Origin: Burkholderiales bacterium
GTDB lineage: Bacteria; Pseudomonadota; Gammaproteobacteria; Burkholderiales; Burkholderiaceae_E
Direction: 5' to 3'
Length of the DNA: 64,000 bases
NCBI GenBank assembly: GCA_026399835.1
Contig: JAPLQE010000043.1
Coordinates: 36,024-100,023, forward strand
Program-made: the position numbers and the translations under genes
Notes under the pieces: generated by a model
The model's database searches: none
Told to the model about the DNA's origin: nothing
What the model saw: the letters and a program-made list of their open reading frames with translations, nothing else
Shown: one piece after another, positions 1 to 11,060 of the stretch
Layout of the letters: every line of letters begins with the position of its first letter
Position numbering within the stretch: the first letter of the stretch is position 1

Positions 1-2139
1 CGCGATGTTGCGGATGAACGAGCCGTCGATCTTCAGGTAGTCGAGCGGAAAGCGCTTGAGGTACTCGAAGGTGGCCAGGCCCGTGCCGAAGTCGTCGAGC
101 GCGATGCCGAAGCCCTCGGCCTTGAGTTCATCGACCAGCCTGGAGGCGGCCGACGGATTCCGGATCGCCTCGCTCTCGGTGATCTCGAAGACGATCTTGT
201 CGGCGGGCAGCGAGTAGAGCGCCCGCTGCTGGCGGATGTACTCGGCGATCGCGCCGTCGCTCATCGTCGCGCCCGACAGGTTGATCGAGCACTTGTGCGT
301 GCGCGCCAGTGCCTGCGGATTGGTGGCCAGCCACTCGAACGCACGCTTGACCACGGCGCGGTCGAAGGGCACCGACATCTGCGCCTGCACGGTCAGCGTC
401 AGGAACTCCGGCGGCTGGATGAGGCCGCCTTCGCGGTCGCGCAGGCGGGTGAGCACCTCGTAGGAGATCATGCCCGCGGGCGCGTCGGGATCGACCACCG
501 GCTGCGCGTAGAGCTCTAGGCGCGTCTCGCGGACCGCCTCGCGGATGTGCTCGATTTTGCTCTGATGCGCCCGCCGCGAGTCGATCATCATCTGCGACAG
601 CGGCTCGACGAAGAGCTGCGGGTCGCGCACGCTGGCGGCGATCGCGAGCGCATCGGCCAGGGAGGACAGGCAGTCCTCGCTGTTGATCAGCGCGTGGCGG
701 TCGATCAGCAGCCCGCCCACGCAGGCCTGCAGGCGCAGGCTGCCGTGCTCGGTCGCGTAGCGCTGTCCGGCCAGCTGCGAATAGGCCTCGCGCGCGACGG
801 TGCGAACCTGCGCCACGGTGTCCGCCTGGACCACCAGCGCGTAGCGGCCCGCCGACAGCCGGGCGGCGAACTGCAGTCCCGGCTGGCGCAGCAGCAGCGC
901 CGCCGTTGCCTGCTCGAGCTGCATCGCGGGGATCGTGCCGCACAGGTCGCTGAGCGAATCGAAGTTGGTCAGGTGGATGCCGATCAGGCCGAAGTTGGGC
1001 CGCTGCTGCGAGGCGAGCCGATCGCCGAACTCCGAGAGCAGGCCGCGGTCGTTGAGCAGCCCGGTGGTCATGTCCTGGCGTGCCTGGCGCGCCACCCGCA
1101 TCAGCGCCAGCCTGCGGTCCGCCGCCACCGCCTGCAGCACCAGCGCCACGAGGACCGCGCAGAACACCAGCATCGATGCCTCGATCGCACGATGGAACCC
1201 CTCGCCGGCCACCGGCACCTGATGGGCCCGGACGCCCAGCAGGGGCATCGCGGCGAGCAGCAGGGTCAGCGCGTTGGCGCGCTCGTCCATCCGGATCGCC
1301 GACCAGGCCACGATCGGGAAGAACAGGAACTGCACGACGTAGGCGTACTCGTGGTGGCCGAGTGCAGACAGCAGGAAGCTCGCGCCCGCGAGCGCGACCG
1401 CCATCAGCAGGCCCGAGATGTCGACGACCGGCACTTCCTGCTCGCCGGTGTCGGCCTGCGGCAGCGCATCGTCGAGCCAGGCGAGCACGGCCGGCGCGAC
1501 CAGCATCGTCCCGAGCGCACCGCTCAGCCAGACGGTCAGGTAGACGTGGAGCGGGTGGATGTCGGACGCGTCGCCATACAGCAGCGCCGCCGTGCCCGCG
1601 ATCACCGCGACGAGCGGTCCCCCGGCCACCAGCGCGGCGGCGAGGAAGCGGACGACCGCCTCGAGCCGGTACTCGGCCGGCTTCCAGTCTCCGACGCGTC
1701 GCAGCACGAGGATCGGGACCACCGAGCCGGCCAGGGTCGCCGCCGCAGCGGCAGCGGCCAGGAGCAGGCTGCTGAAGGCCATGAGACCGTAGCCGAAGGC
1801 GCCGACCGCCGCCGGCAGCGCCCAGGCGGCGCCGTAGCGCCAGCCGAACGCGAACGCCACGCCCGCGGCCGGCCACATCAGCAGCCGCAGCGGATCGCCC
1901 CGCGACAGCCCTTGCGCCAGCAGGCAGAAGACGAACGTGAGCCCCGCGATCAGCAAGGCGCGAGGCAGGGGGGGCAGGGTGGGGTCGGCCGAAGCCTGGC
2001 GGTTCAGCAAGAAGCCGGATGGAACGAGTTTCCTTGGTCCAGTGTACCGCAGCGCTTCGCCGTCCCGCGCGGGGCAGACGGGCGCTTCGCTGCAGCCGCT
2101 CCCAGGATGTCGCAATGCCACCGACACCACCGACGCCAT
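1..2139 (-). CDS. MASE1-like membrane sensor with degenerate GGDEF and an EAL c-di-GMP phosphodiesterase domain (partial)
   Basis: The frame is open from about 2139 down to the left edge, so the C-terminal end of the EAL domain lies outside the window. From the N-terminus there is a run of hydrophobic segments (about residues 55-320) containing LLMWPAAGVAFAFGWRYGAA, typical of MASE1 sensor domains. A GGDEF-like domain follows, in which the signature is replaced by LSAGRYALVV, so cyclase activity is unlikely. The EAL domain keeps the expected acidic and metal-binding positions: SYEVL in place of EAL, INLSG, FEITES, DDFGTG and LKIDGSF. It should therefore hydrolyse cyclic di-GMP in response to a membrane or extracellular signal. 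The start is uncertain: ATG 2139 is the first in frame after a stop, but it has no clear ribosome-binding site. An ATG at 1878 would cut into the first hydrophobic region. Confidence 0.85.
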   Translation of the reverse strand, partial: MASVVSVALRHPGSGCSEAPVCPARDGEALRYTGPRKLVPSGFLLNRQASADPTLPPLPRALLIAGLTFVFCLLAQGLSRGDPLRLLMWPAAGVAFAFGWRYGAAWALPAAVGAFGYGLMAFSSLLLAAAAAAATLAGSVVPILVLRRVGDWKPAEYRLEAVVRFLAAALVAGGPLVAVIAGTAALLYGDASDIHPLHVYLTVWLSGALGTMLVAPAVLAWLDDALPQADTGEQEVPVVDISGLLMAVALAGASFLLSALGHHEYAYVVQFLFFPIVAWSAIRMDERANALTLLLAAMPLLGVRAHQVPVAGEGFHRAIEASMLVFCAVLVALVLQAVAADRRLALMRVARQARQDMTTGLLNDRGLLSEFGDRLASQQRPNFGLIGIHLTNFDSLSDLCGTIPAMQLEQATAALLLRQPGLQFAARLSAGRYALVVQADTVAQVRTVAREAYSQLAGQRYATEHGSLRLQACVGGLLIDRHALINSEDCLSSLADALAIAASVRDPQLFVEPLSQMMIDSRRAHQSKIEHIREAVRETRLELYAQPVVDPDAPAGMISYEVLTRLRDREGGLIQPPEFLTLTVQAQMSVPFDRAVVKRAFEWLATNPQALARTHKCSINLSGATMSDGAIAEYIRQQRALYSLPADKIVFEITESEAIRNPSAASRLVDELKAEGFGIALDDFGTGLATFEYLKRFPLDYLKIDGSFIRNIA

Positions 2140-2167
2140 TCACGCCGACGGCGGCGTCGGGCGCAGT

Positions 2168-2200
2168 CGGCGGCACGCCTCGCGTCGAGGCGTGCCGCCG
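2168..2200 (-). terminator. Strong hairpin after acnA, no U-tract
   Basis: A perfect 14-bp inverted repeat (arms 2168-2181 and 2187-2200) with a 5-nt loop starts 10 nt beyond the acnA stop codon. No T-run follows on the minus strand, so it is either a factor-dependent or imperfect terminator, or an mRNA 3'-end stabiliser. It separates acnA from the EAL gene, which lies downstream on the same strand. Confidence 0.5.
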
Positions 2201-2209
2201 CGGGCCGCG

Positions 2210-4918
<2,709 letters not shown>

Positions 4919-4991
4919 GTCGTTGCCTCTGCGGGGGTTGGACGGGTATGGATTCGGTCGGTCGCTGCGATTCGGGAGATGGGTGCTGCGT

Positions 4992-5609
4992 TCAGCGCTG
5001 GACGGCGGGTGGTGCCGTCACAGCCGGGGCGGTCGTGACGGTGGGACGCGCAGCGGGCTGGCCCGTCGCGGCCGGTGTCCGCGCGGCACGCGACGGCGGT
5101 TCCGCGCGGAAGGTGCCGTCGTCCATGTTCAGCGTACCCATTCCGGGCACCACAAGATCGCCCGGCCGCTGGCCGGTCTCGCAGGGGCCGAGCCAGCGCG
5201 CCACGACCGCCTCGCGGTCATCGCGGCGGCCCGATGCGCCGGGCGCCGCATGGGTGACGACGGTGTCGATCCGGTACTCGGTCTCGAAGTCGCCGGTGGC
5301 GACCGCACGGCCGGTCACCGTGGCCTTGCCCTCGCGGCAGACCGACTCGGCGACCCATGCCTCGCCCGAGCGGACGAACTCGCCCAGGCTGCAGGAGCCG
5401 CGCAGCCCGGGGCTGCGATCGAGGTGGGCACGGGCGCTGTCGGTCCGCTCGCCGACGCAGAATCGGGTCGGCGGCATGCCCAGCGAATCCGAGTTGGCGC
5501 TGCGCACTTCCCAGAGGCCGGCACGGCGCTTCGGATGGGCCTCGGCCGGCGCGGGCGTCAGGCCGGTCGCCGCCACCAGCGCCACGGCAAGGCGCGCCGC
5601 GGCGATCAC
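4992..5609 (-). CDS. Exported DUF3617-like protein
   Basis: The protein is about 205 residues, with a signal peptide ([19 protein letters not shown], then an AEA cleavage-like site). The mature part begins with RAGLWEVRS and has paired cysteines (RFCVGE, GSCSLG, SVCREG). This matches the general pattern of DUF3617 periplasmic proteins, whose function is unknown. I chose the GTG at 5609 because GGAGG lies 5 nt upstream and the signal peptide starts right there; a longer open frame reaching 6482 would add Arg/Pro-rich sequence that looks non-coding. The C-terminal 40 residues are low-complexity Ala/Pro/Thr. It sits between acnA and another small exported-protein gene. The family assignment is by pattern recognition only. 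Confidence 0.7.
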   Translation of the reverse strand: MIAAARLAVALVAATGLTPAPAEAHPKRRAGLWEVRSANSDSLGMPPTRFCVGERTDSARAHLDRSPGLRGSCSLGEFVRSGEAWVAESVCREGKATVTGRAVATGDFETEYRIDTVVTHAAPGASGRRDDREAVVARWLGPCETGQRPGDLVVPGMGTLNMDDGTFRAEPPSRAARTPAATGQPAARPTVTTAPAVTAPPAVQR

Positions 5610-5707
5610 CGCATCCTCCGGGCCGGCGTCGTCCCCGTACCGGCGGCGCGGGGGCGGCCGGCGAGGCGCGGACGGACGGGCGTGCGCTCGGGCATGCGGC
5701 GTCGGGT

Positions 5708-6280
5708 CTACTGCTTCGCCGCGGCCGGAGCCGGGGCCGGAGCGTCCAGGTTGCGCTGCACCGGTGCGCCGGAACTCTTCGCCTCGGCCTCGGCGCCGCG
5801 CTGCATGTCGTGCTGGCAGGAGTCGACGATGCGCTGACCGGTCTGCGTGTTCAGCAGCATCGACTTGAAGGGAATCTGCACCAGCAGCACTCGGCCGCGG
5901 GTGTCCTCGAGCCTGACGGCCCCGGTCTTCGAGGCCACGGGCTTCATGACCCAGACGTCCTTCTTGTAGCGCACGTCCACGTAACCGTCGAACACCGGGT
6001 TGCGCTCGACGAAGACCTCGAACTTCTCGTCGCACACATACTTGCCGTAGTGCACGAGCGTCGCGGCCTGGCGCTGCTCCTCGTCGGCGTGAGGCAGTTC
6101 GGCCATCTGCTCGGCGGTGGTCGGCGGCGGGACGTTGGCCGGACGCTTCGGGGCGGGCTTGGTCTGCGCGGCAGGCTTCGGGGCGGGCTTCGCATCCTGC
6201 GCCTGCGCGACCGTGAGCATCGCCGCGCAGGCGGACAGGGCGGCGAGGACGCGGGACAGCGAGCGGGAGGAGGGGGTCAC
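5708..6280 (-). CDS. Small exported protein of unknown function
   Basis: A 190-residue protein with an N-terminal signal peptide (residues 1-27, ending VAQAQ), then a Lys/Pro/Ala-rich linker (about 30-55). The folded core (about 60-165) contains YGKYVCDEKFEVFVE, YKKDVWVMKPV and IVDSCQHDM; its two cysteines could form a disulfide in the periplasm. The C-terminal tail is Ala/Pro-rich. I do not recognise a named family; the compact core with two cysteines recalls small inhibitor or lipocalin-like periplasmic proteins, but that is only a resemblance. It lies between mdh and the DUF3617-like gene on the same strand, 98 nt from the latter, so the two may be cotranscribed. Confidence 0.75.
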   Translation of the reverse strand: MTPSSRSLSRVLAALSACAAMLTVAQAQDAKPAPKPAAQTKPAPKRPANVPPPTTAEQMAELPHADEEQRQAATLVHYGKYVCDEKFEVFVERNPVFDGYVDVRYKKDVWVMKPVASKTGAVRLEDTRGRVLLVQIPFKSMLLNTQTGQRIVDSCQHDMQRGAEAEAKSSGAPVQRNLDAPAPAPAAAKQ

Positions 6281-6453
6281 GGAGGGGTCTCCAGGGGGTC
6301 CGAAACCGGCATTGTCCCTCGGAGAGGGGGCGAGTGCCGCACCGGTGGTCGGCCTGGTGGAAATCCCGGTGCCGAAGGGGCGGCGATCGGCACGCCGGCA
6401 CCGTCCTGAAATCGTTCCGCGGGCCGCCGCTGCGGCGCGGCGGCCCCTGCGGG
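6281..6453. other. Intergenic region between mdh and the exported-protein gene
   Basis: This 173-nt gap holds the mdh 3' hairpin (see 6421-6446). On the minus strand a GACAAT sequence (6316 to 6311) could be the -10 box for the exported-protein gene, about 31 nt ahead of its ATG. No -35 box is obvious. No open frame here looks coding. Confidence 0.35.
6421..6446 (-). terminator. Hairpin after mdh
   Basis: Perfect 10-bp stem (6421-6430 with 6437-6446) and a 6-nt loop, 8 nt past the mdh stop codon on the minus strand. It is followed only by a mixed AACGATTT stretch, so it is a weak intrinsic terminator at best. Confidence 0.5.
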
Positions 6454-7443
6454 TCAGGGCAGCAGGTGCGAGACGCCGTCACGCTCCTCGAGCAGTTCCT
6501 TGAGCGTGAAGTCCATGCGCTCGCGGCTGAACGCGTCGACCTCCAGGCCCTGGACGATCGTGTACTCGCCGTTGGCGCAGATCACCGGGTAGCCGTACAT
6601 CACGTCCTGCGGGATCCCGTACGAGCCGTCCGAAGGGATGCCCATCGTGGTCCACTTGCCGCCGGTGCCCAGCGCCCAGTCGCGCATGTGGTCGATGGCC
6701 GCGTTCGCGGCGGAGGCCGCCGACGACAGGCCGCGTGCCTCGATGATCGCCGCGCCGCGCTTGCCGACGGTCGGCAGGAACGTGTCCCTGTTCCACGCGT
6801 CGTCGCCGATCATCGCCTTGACCGACTGGCCGCCGATGGTGGCGAACCGGTAGTCGGCGTACATCGTCGGCGAGTGGTTGCCCCACACGCAGAGCTTCTC
6901 GATCGCCGCGACCGGCTTGCCGGTCTTGGCCGCGATCTGCGACAGCGCGCGGTTGTGGTCCAGTCGCAGCATCGCGGTGAATTGCTTCTTCGGCAGGTCC
7001 GGCGCCGACTTCATGGCGATGTAGGCGTTGGTGTTGGCCGGATTGCCGACCACCAGCACGCGCACGTCACGGCTGGCTGCGGCGTTCAGGGCCTTGCCCT
7101 GCGCGGTGAAGATCTGGGCGTTGGCGGCCAGCAGATCCTTGCGCTCCATCCCCGGGCCACGGGGGCGGGCGCCGACGAGCAGCGCGTAGTCTGCATCCTT
7201 GAACGCGGTGGCCGGATCGCCGTGGGCGGACATGCCGGCGAGCAGCGGGAACGCGCAGTCCTCGAGTTCCATCATCACGCCCTTGAGCGCCTTCTGGGCC
7301 TTCTCGTCGGGGATCTCCAGCAGCTGCAGGATCACCGGCTGGTCCTTGCCGAGCATGTCGCCGTTGGCGATCCGGAACAGCAGCGAGTAGCCGATCTGGC
7401 CTGCGGCGCCGGTCACGGCGACTCGTTTGGCGGGCTTGGTCAT
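6454..7443 (-). CDS. mdh: Malate dehydrogenase
   Basis: This 329-residue NAD-dependent malate dehydrogenase is of the cytosolic/Burkholderia-type length. It oxidises malate to oxaloacetate, the last step of the TCA cycle. The Rossmann motif [10 protein letters not shown] is at 11-20. The substrate-binding arginines lie in [15 protein letters not shown] (91-105) and near R165 in RLDHNRA. The catalytic histidine is H190 in [14 protein letters not shown] stands 6 nt before the ATG at 7443. The gene diverges from the GntR regulator of the sdh operon and has a very good promoter of its own (7491-7519). Confidence 0.98.
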   Translation of the reverse strand: MTKPAKRVAVTGAAGQIGYSLLFRIANGDMLGKDQPVILQLLEIPDEKAQKALKGVMMELEDCAFPLLAGMSAHGDPATAFKDADYALLVGARPRGPGMERKDLLAANAQIFTAQGKALNAAASRDVRVLVVGNPANTNAYIAMKSAPDLPKKQFTAMLRLDHNRALSQIAAKTGKPVAAIEKLCVWGNHSPTMYADYRFATIGGQSVKAMIGDDAWNRDTFLPTVGKRGAAIIEARGLSSAASAANAAIDHMRDWALGTGGKWTTMGIPSDGSYGIPQDVMYGYPVICANGEYTIVQGLEVDAFSRERMDFTLKELLEERDGVSHLLP

Positions 7444-7490
7444 GGTCGTCCTTCGAGGGGGTCTGGAGGGGGACTTTGGGGTCGAGCGCG

Positions 7491-7519
7491 AGTGTAGGAG
7501 CGGCCCCTGGAGATGTCAA
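7491..7519 (-). promoter_or_regulatory. mdh promoter (TTGACA-17-TACACT)
   Basis: On the minus strand a perfect -35 TTGACA (7519-7514) is followed after exactly 17 nt by TACACT (7496-7491). The predicted transcript would start near 7484, leaving about 41 nt of leader before the mdh ATG. This is the closest match to a sigma-70 consensus promoter that I found in the window. Confidence 0.75.
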
Positions 7520-7526
7520 CTTTGCG

Positions 7527-7541
7527 CTATAACTTCTATAA
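7527..7541. promoter_or_regulatory. CTATAA direct repeat between mdh and gntR, candidate operator or -10 region
   Basis: Two copies of CTATAA start 9 bp apart (7527-7532 and 7536-7541) in otherwise GC-rich DNA. They lie 8 bp upstream of the mdh -35 box and about 50 bp before the gntR ATG. The second copy could be the gntR -10 (TATAAG, 7537-7542). The position suits an operator read by the divergently encoded GntR protein, but no binding site is established here. Confidence 0.4.
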
Positions 7542-7589
7542 GACAGCAGTTACTGGACAAGCGGGGCCGGACATGGTCAGATCCGAACG

Positions 7590-8315
7590 ATGAGCACGGT
7601 CACGTTCAGCCCGCTCTACCGGCAGATCCGCGATCGGCTGGTGCACAGCCTCCAGGCCGGGGAGTGGCGGCCGGGCGAGGCTATTCCGAGCGAGATCGAC
7701 CTGGCCGCCCGCTACGGCGTCAGTCAGGGCACGGTCCGCAAGGCGATCGACGCGCTTTCGGCCGAGAACCTCCTGGTGCGCCGCCAGGGGCGCGGCACCT
7801 TCGTCGCCAGTCACCAGGAGGCCCGGGCCCAGATCCGCTTCCTGCGACTGCGTCCCGACGACGGCGGCGAGCCGCGACAGCCGAGCAGCCGCTTCCTCGA
7901 GTGCCGCCGGCTGCGCGCGCCGCTCGAGATCGCCCGTGCCCTCGAGATGAAGGCCGGCGACGCGGCCGTGACGATCCGCCGTCTGCTCGAGTTCGACGGC
8001 GAGCCGATCGTACTCGAGGAGATCTGGCTGCCGGGTTCGACCTTCCGCGGGCTGACCGCCGAGCGGCTCAACGCGTACAGCGGTCCCCTTTACGCATTGC
8101 TCGAGACCGAGTTCGGCACCAGGATGATCCGTGCGAGCGAACGGCTGCGCGCGGTGGCCGCCGGCGAGGCCGAGGCCCGTGCGCTCGGCGTCGCGACCGG
8201 CGAGCCGCTGCTTCTTGTCGATCGGGTGTCCTCGACATACGGCGACAAGCCGGTCGAGGTCCGCCGCGGCTGGTACCGGACGCATCATCATCACTATTTC
8301 AACGAGCTGAGCTGA
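7590..8315 (+). CDS. GntR-family (HutC/UTRA) transcriptional regulator of the sdh region
   Basis: This 241-residue regulator has an N-terminal winged helix-turn-helix (about 8-73) with the family signature IPSEIDLAARYGVSQGTVRK, and a C-terminal UTRA effector-binding domain (about 88-235) including RRLLEFDGEPIVLEE and VDRVSSTYGDKPVEVRRGWY. UTRA domains bind small organic ligands; a TCA or related organic acid is a reasonable but unproven guess here. Its place, divergent from mdh and 168 nt ahead of sdhC on the same strand, is the common Burkholderiales arrangement and suggests control of the TCA genes and of itself. Confidence 0.92.
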   Translation: MSTVTFSPLYRQIRDRLVHSLQAGEWRPGEAIPSEIDLAARYGVSQGTVRKAIDALSAENLLVRRQGRGTFVASHQEARAQIRFLRLRPDDGGEPRQPSSRFLECRRLRAPLEIARALEMKAGDAAVTIRRLLEFDGEPIVLEEIWLPGSTFRGLTAERLNAYSGPLYALLETEFGTRMIRASERLRAVAAGEAEARALGVATGEPLLLVDRVSSTYGDKPVEVRRGWYRTHHHHYFNELS

Positions 8316-8483
8316 GAATTGGTGCGCCGCGAGATTTGCGTCAGAATGACGCGGTTTTGCCCGATCGAATAAAACGGGGAGGTCGGGGGTGAGGGGGTCG
8401 GTCCGCGCGAGCGGCGCCGGCGCCGCTGCAACCTCCGGCGTGCCCGCGCGTCCACTTCACCAAGAGCACCGTCCGAGGCATCC
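8316..8483 (+). promoter_or_regulatory. Region between gntR and sdhC
   Basis: This gap contains a 6-bp hairpin with a 3-nt loop (8338-8352) whose right arm is followed by GGTTTT, a possible weak terminator or attenuator for gntR. Downstream an A/T-rich patch, GAATAAAACGG (8367-8377), is the only candidate -10 area for a separate sdh promoter. The sdhC ATG is preceded by CGAGG. The last 100 nt before the gene are featureless GC-rich sequence. Confidence 0.35.
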
Positions 8484-8900
8484 ATGGCCGACATCGCAGC
8501 CCAGAAAGCGCGACCGCAGTACCGCAACATCGGCGTCAACCAGATCGTGTCCTACCGGTTGCCGCCGGCCGGCATCGTGTCCATCCTGCATCGCATCAGC
8601 GGCGCGCTGCTGTTCCTCCTCGGCATTCCGTTCTCGCTCTACCTGCTGCAGGAGAGCCTCACCAGCGAGCTGAGCTTCCAGTCCTACCGCGCCATCGTCG
8701 GGAGCATCCCCGGCAAGCTCGTGCTGCTGGTGCTGATCTGGGCGTTCGTGCATCACGCGATCGCCGGCATCCGCTACCTGCTGCTCGATCGCCACGTCGG
8801 CATCCAGAAGGATGCCTCGCGGACCTCGGCCAACGCAGTGCTCGGGATCACGGTCGCGCTGACCGCGATCCTCGCGCTCAAGCTGTTCGGAGTGTTCTGA
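8484..8900 (+). CDS. sdhC: Succinate dehydrogenase cytochrome b556 subunit
   Basis: A 138-residue membrane anchor of complex II with three hydrophobic helices. The quinone-site motif SILHRISG is at 33-40, with S33 and R37 equivalent to the E. coli residues. The haem-ligand histidine is H91 in HHAIAGIRYL, followed by the usual GIR. With SdhD it holds haem b and binds ubiquinone in the inner membrane. It opens the sdhCDAB operon; one nucleotide separates its stop from the sdhD ATG. Confidence 0.97.
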   Translation: MADIAAQKARPQYRNIGVNQIVSYRLPPAGIVSILHRISGALLFLLGIPFSLYLLQESLTSELSFQSYRAIVGSIPGKLVLLVLIWAFVHHAIAGIRYLLLDRHVGIQKDASRTSANAVLGITVALTAILALKLFGVF

Positions 8901-8901
8901 C

Positions 8902-9252
8902 ATGACCACACGTCGGATCGTCGTCGGCGCGCACTACGGCCTGCGCGACTGGCTCGCGCAGCGCGTCTCCGCGGTTGTGCTGCTGGCCTATACGCTCCTG
9001 CTGCTGGGCGCCGTCCTCTTCACCCGCGACCTCGATTACGGCTCGTGGGCCGGCCTGTTCACGACGGTCTGGATGAAGGTGGCCACGCTGCTCGCGGTGC
9101 TGGCCCTCATCTGGCACGCCTGGGTCGGCGTGCGCGACATCTACATGGACTACATCAAGCCGACGGGCGTTCGGCTGGTGCTGCAGGTCGCCACGGTGGT
9201 GGCGCTGGTCGGTTACGCCATCTGGGCAGTGATCATTCTCTGGAGAGTCTGA
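8902..9252 (+). CDS. sdhD: Succinate dehydrogenase membrane anchor subunit
   Basis: A 116-residue second membrane anchor with three predicted transmembrane helices. The conserved stretch HAWVGVRDIYMDYIKP begins at H72 and contains the D83-Y84 pair that matches the quinone-site Asp-Tyr of E. coli SdhD. It sits between sdhC and sdhA with single-nucleotide gaps, so translation is likely coupled. Confidence 0.96.
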   Translation: MTTRRIVVGAHYGLRDWLAQRVSAVVLLAYTLLLLGAVLFTRDLDYGSWAGLFTTVWMKVATLLAVLALIWHAWVGVRDIYMDYIKPTGVRLVLQVATVVALVGYAIWAVIILWRV

Positions 9253-9253
9253 G

Positions 9254-11044
9254 TTGGCTGAAGTCCTGAATCAACTCGCGAACGGGCTGCCGCGCCGTCG
9301 ATTCGACGCGGTCATCGTGGGCGCCGGCGGCGCCGGCATGCGCTGCTCGCTGCAGCTCGCCGAGGCCGGCTACAACGTGGCCGTCCTGTCCAAGGTGTTC
9401 CCGACCCGGTCCCACACCGTGGCCGCGCAGGGCGGCATCGGCGCATCGCTCGGCAACATGAGCGAGGACAACTGGTACTGGCACATGTTCGACACCGTCA
9501 AGGGCTCCGACTATCTCGGGGACCAGGACGCGATCGAGTACATGTGCAAGATGGCCCCGCAGGTCGTCTACGAACTCGAGCACTTCGGCATGCCGTTCGA
9601 CCGGAACGCCGACGGCACGATCTACCAGCGCCCGTTCGGCGGCCACACCGCGAACTTCGGCGAGAAGCCGGTGCAGCGTGCATGCGCCGCCGCCGACCGG
9701 ACCGGCCACGCGCTGCTGCACACCCTGTATCAGCGCAACGTGCGCGCCCGCACTCAGTTCTTCGTCGAATGGATGGTGCTCGACCTGATCCGCGACGCCG
9801 AGGGCGCCGTGCTCGGCGTCGTCGCGCTCGAGATGGAGACCGGTGAAGTCATGGTCCTCGAGGCCAAGGTGACCGTGCTGGCCACGGGCGGCGCGGGCCG
9901 CATCTGGGCTGCCTCGACCAACGCCTTCATCAACACCGGCGACGGCATGGGCATGGCGGCACGGGCTGGCATCCCCCTCGAGGACATGGAGTTCTGGCAG
10001 TTCCACCCGACCGGCGTGGCCGGCGCGGGCGTCCTCATCACCGAGGGCGTGCGCGGTGAGGGCGGCATCCTGCTGAACAAGGACGGCGAGCGCTTCATGG
10101 AGCGCTACGCGCCCACGCTCAAGGACCTGGCGCCGCGCGACTTCATCTCGCGCTCGATGGACCAGGAGATCAAGGAAGGCCGGGGCGCGGGCCCGGACGG
10201 CGACTACGTGCTGCTCAAGCTCGATCATCTCGGCGCCGAGAAGATCATGAAGAAGCTGCCGTCTATCCGCGAGATCGCGATCAAGTTCGCCAACGTCGAT
10301 CCCATCAAGGATCCGATCCCGGTCGTGCCCACCATCCACTACCAGATGGGTGGCATCCCGACCAATTACCACGGCCAGGTCGTCGTCCCGAAGAACGGCA
10401 ACCCGAATGCCATCGTCGAGGGGCTGTACGCGATCGGGGAGTGCGCCTGCGTGTCGGTGCACGGCGCCAACCGCCTGGGCACCAACTCGCTGCTCGACCT
10501 GGTGGTCTTCGGGCGCGCCGCCGGCAACCACATCGTCGACGCCAAGTTCAAGGACCAGGGCTTCCGCTCGCTGCCCTCGCAGGCCGGCGACGAGTCGCTC
10601 TCGCGCCTCGCCCGTCTCGACGGCTCGAGCTCGGGCGAGAACACCCAGGAAGTGGCCAACGAGATCCGGCGGGCGATGCAGACGCACTGCAGCGTGTTCC
10701 GTACCTCCGAGCTGCTGTCCGAGGGCGTGAGCAAGATCATGGACCTCGCCGAGCGCGCCAAGACCGTCCACATCAAGGACAAGTCGAAGGTGTTCAACAC
10801 GGCCCGCGTCGAGGCACTCGAGCTGGACAACCTGGTCGAGACCGCGAAGGCCACGATCGTGTCGGCCGAGGCCCGCAAGGAGAGCCGCGGCGCTCACGCG
10901 CACCGCGACTTCCCCACCCGCGACGACGCGAACTGGATCAAGCACTCGCTGTACTACAGCGAAGGCAACCGGCTCGACTACAAGCCGGTCAACATGAAGC
11001 CGTTGACCGTCGAGACCTTCGCGCCGAAGGCCCGGACGTTCTGA
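9254..11044 (+). CDS. sdhA: Succinate dehydrogenase flavoprotein subunit
   Basis: The 596-residue catalytic subunit of complex II oxidises succinate to fumarate. The FAD-binding motif GAGGAG is at 23-28 and the covalent flavin attachment histidine is H54 in TRSHTVAAQGG. Substrate-site residues lie in FHPTGVAGAG, TEGVRGEGG and HGANRLGTNSLLD. The start is a TTG, one nucleotide after the sdhD stop, with GGAGAG about 7 nt upstream. The next in-frame ATG lies inside the FAD motif, so TTG is the only sensible start. SdhE, which installs the flavin, is encoded downstream. Confidence 0.98.
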   Translation: MAEVLNQLANGLPRRRFDAVIVGAGGAGMRCSLQLAEAGYNVAVLSKVFPTRSHTVAAQGGIGASLGNMSEDNWYWHMFDTVKGSDYLGDQDAIEYMCKMAPQVVYELEHFGMPFDRNADGTIYQRPFGGHTANFGEKPVQRACAAADRTGHALLHTLYQRNVRARTQFFVEWMVLDLIRDAEGAVLGVVALEMETGEVMVLEAKVTVLATGGAGRIWAASTNAFINTGDGMGMAARAGIPLEDMEFWQFHPTGVAGAGVLITEGVRGEGGILLNKDGERFMERYAPTLKDLAPRDFISRSMDQEIKEGRGAGPDGDYVLLKLDHLGAEKIMKKLPSIREIAIKFANVDPIKDPIPVVPTIHYQMGGIPTNYHGQVVVPKNGNPNAIVEGLYAIGECACVSVHGANRLGTNSLLDLVVFGRAAGNHIVDAKFKDQGFRSLPSQAGDESLSRLARLDGSSSGENTQEVANEIRRAMQTHCSVFRTSELLSEGVSKIMDLAERAKTVHIKDKSKVFNTARVEALELDNLVETAKATIVSAEARKESRGAHAHRDFPTRDDANWIKHSLYYSEGNRLDYKPVNMKPLTVETFAPKARTF

Positions 11045-11060
11045 GCAGGAGCACCCATCG

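Noticed and set aside
128..2176. A 682-codon minus-strand frame at the left end
   Set aside because: It overlaps the MASE1/GGDEF/EAL gene in another frame of the same strand and has no domain.
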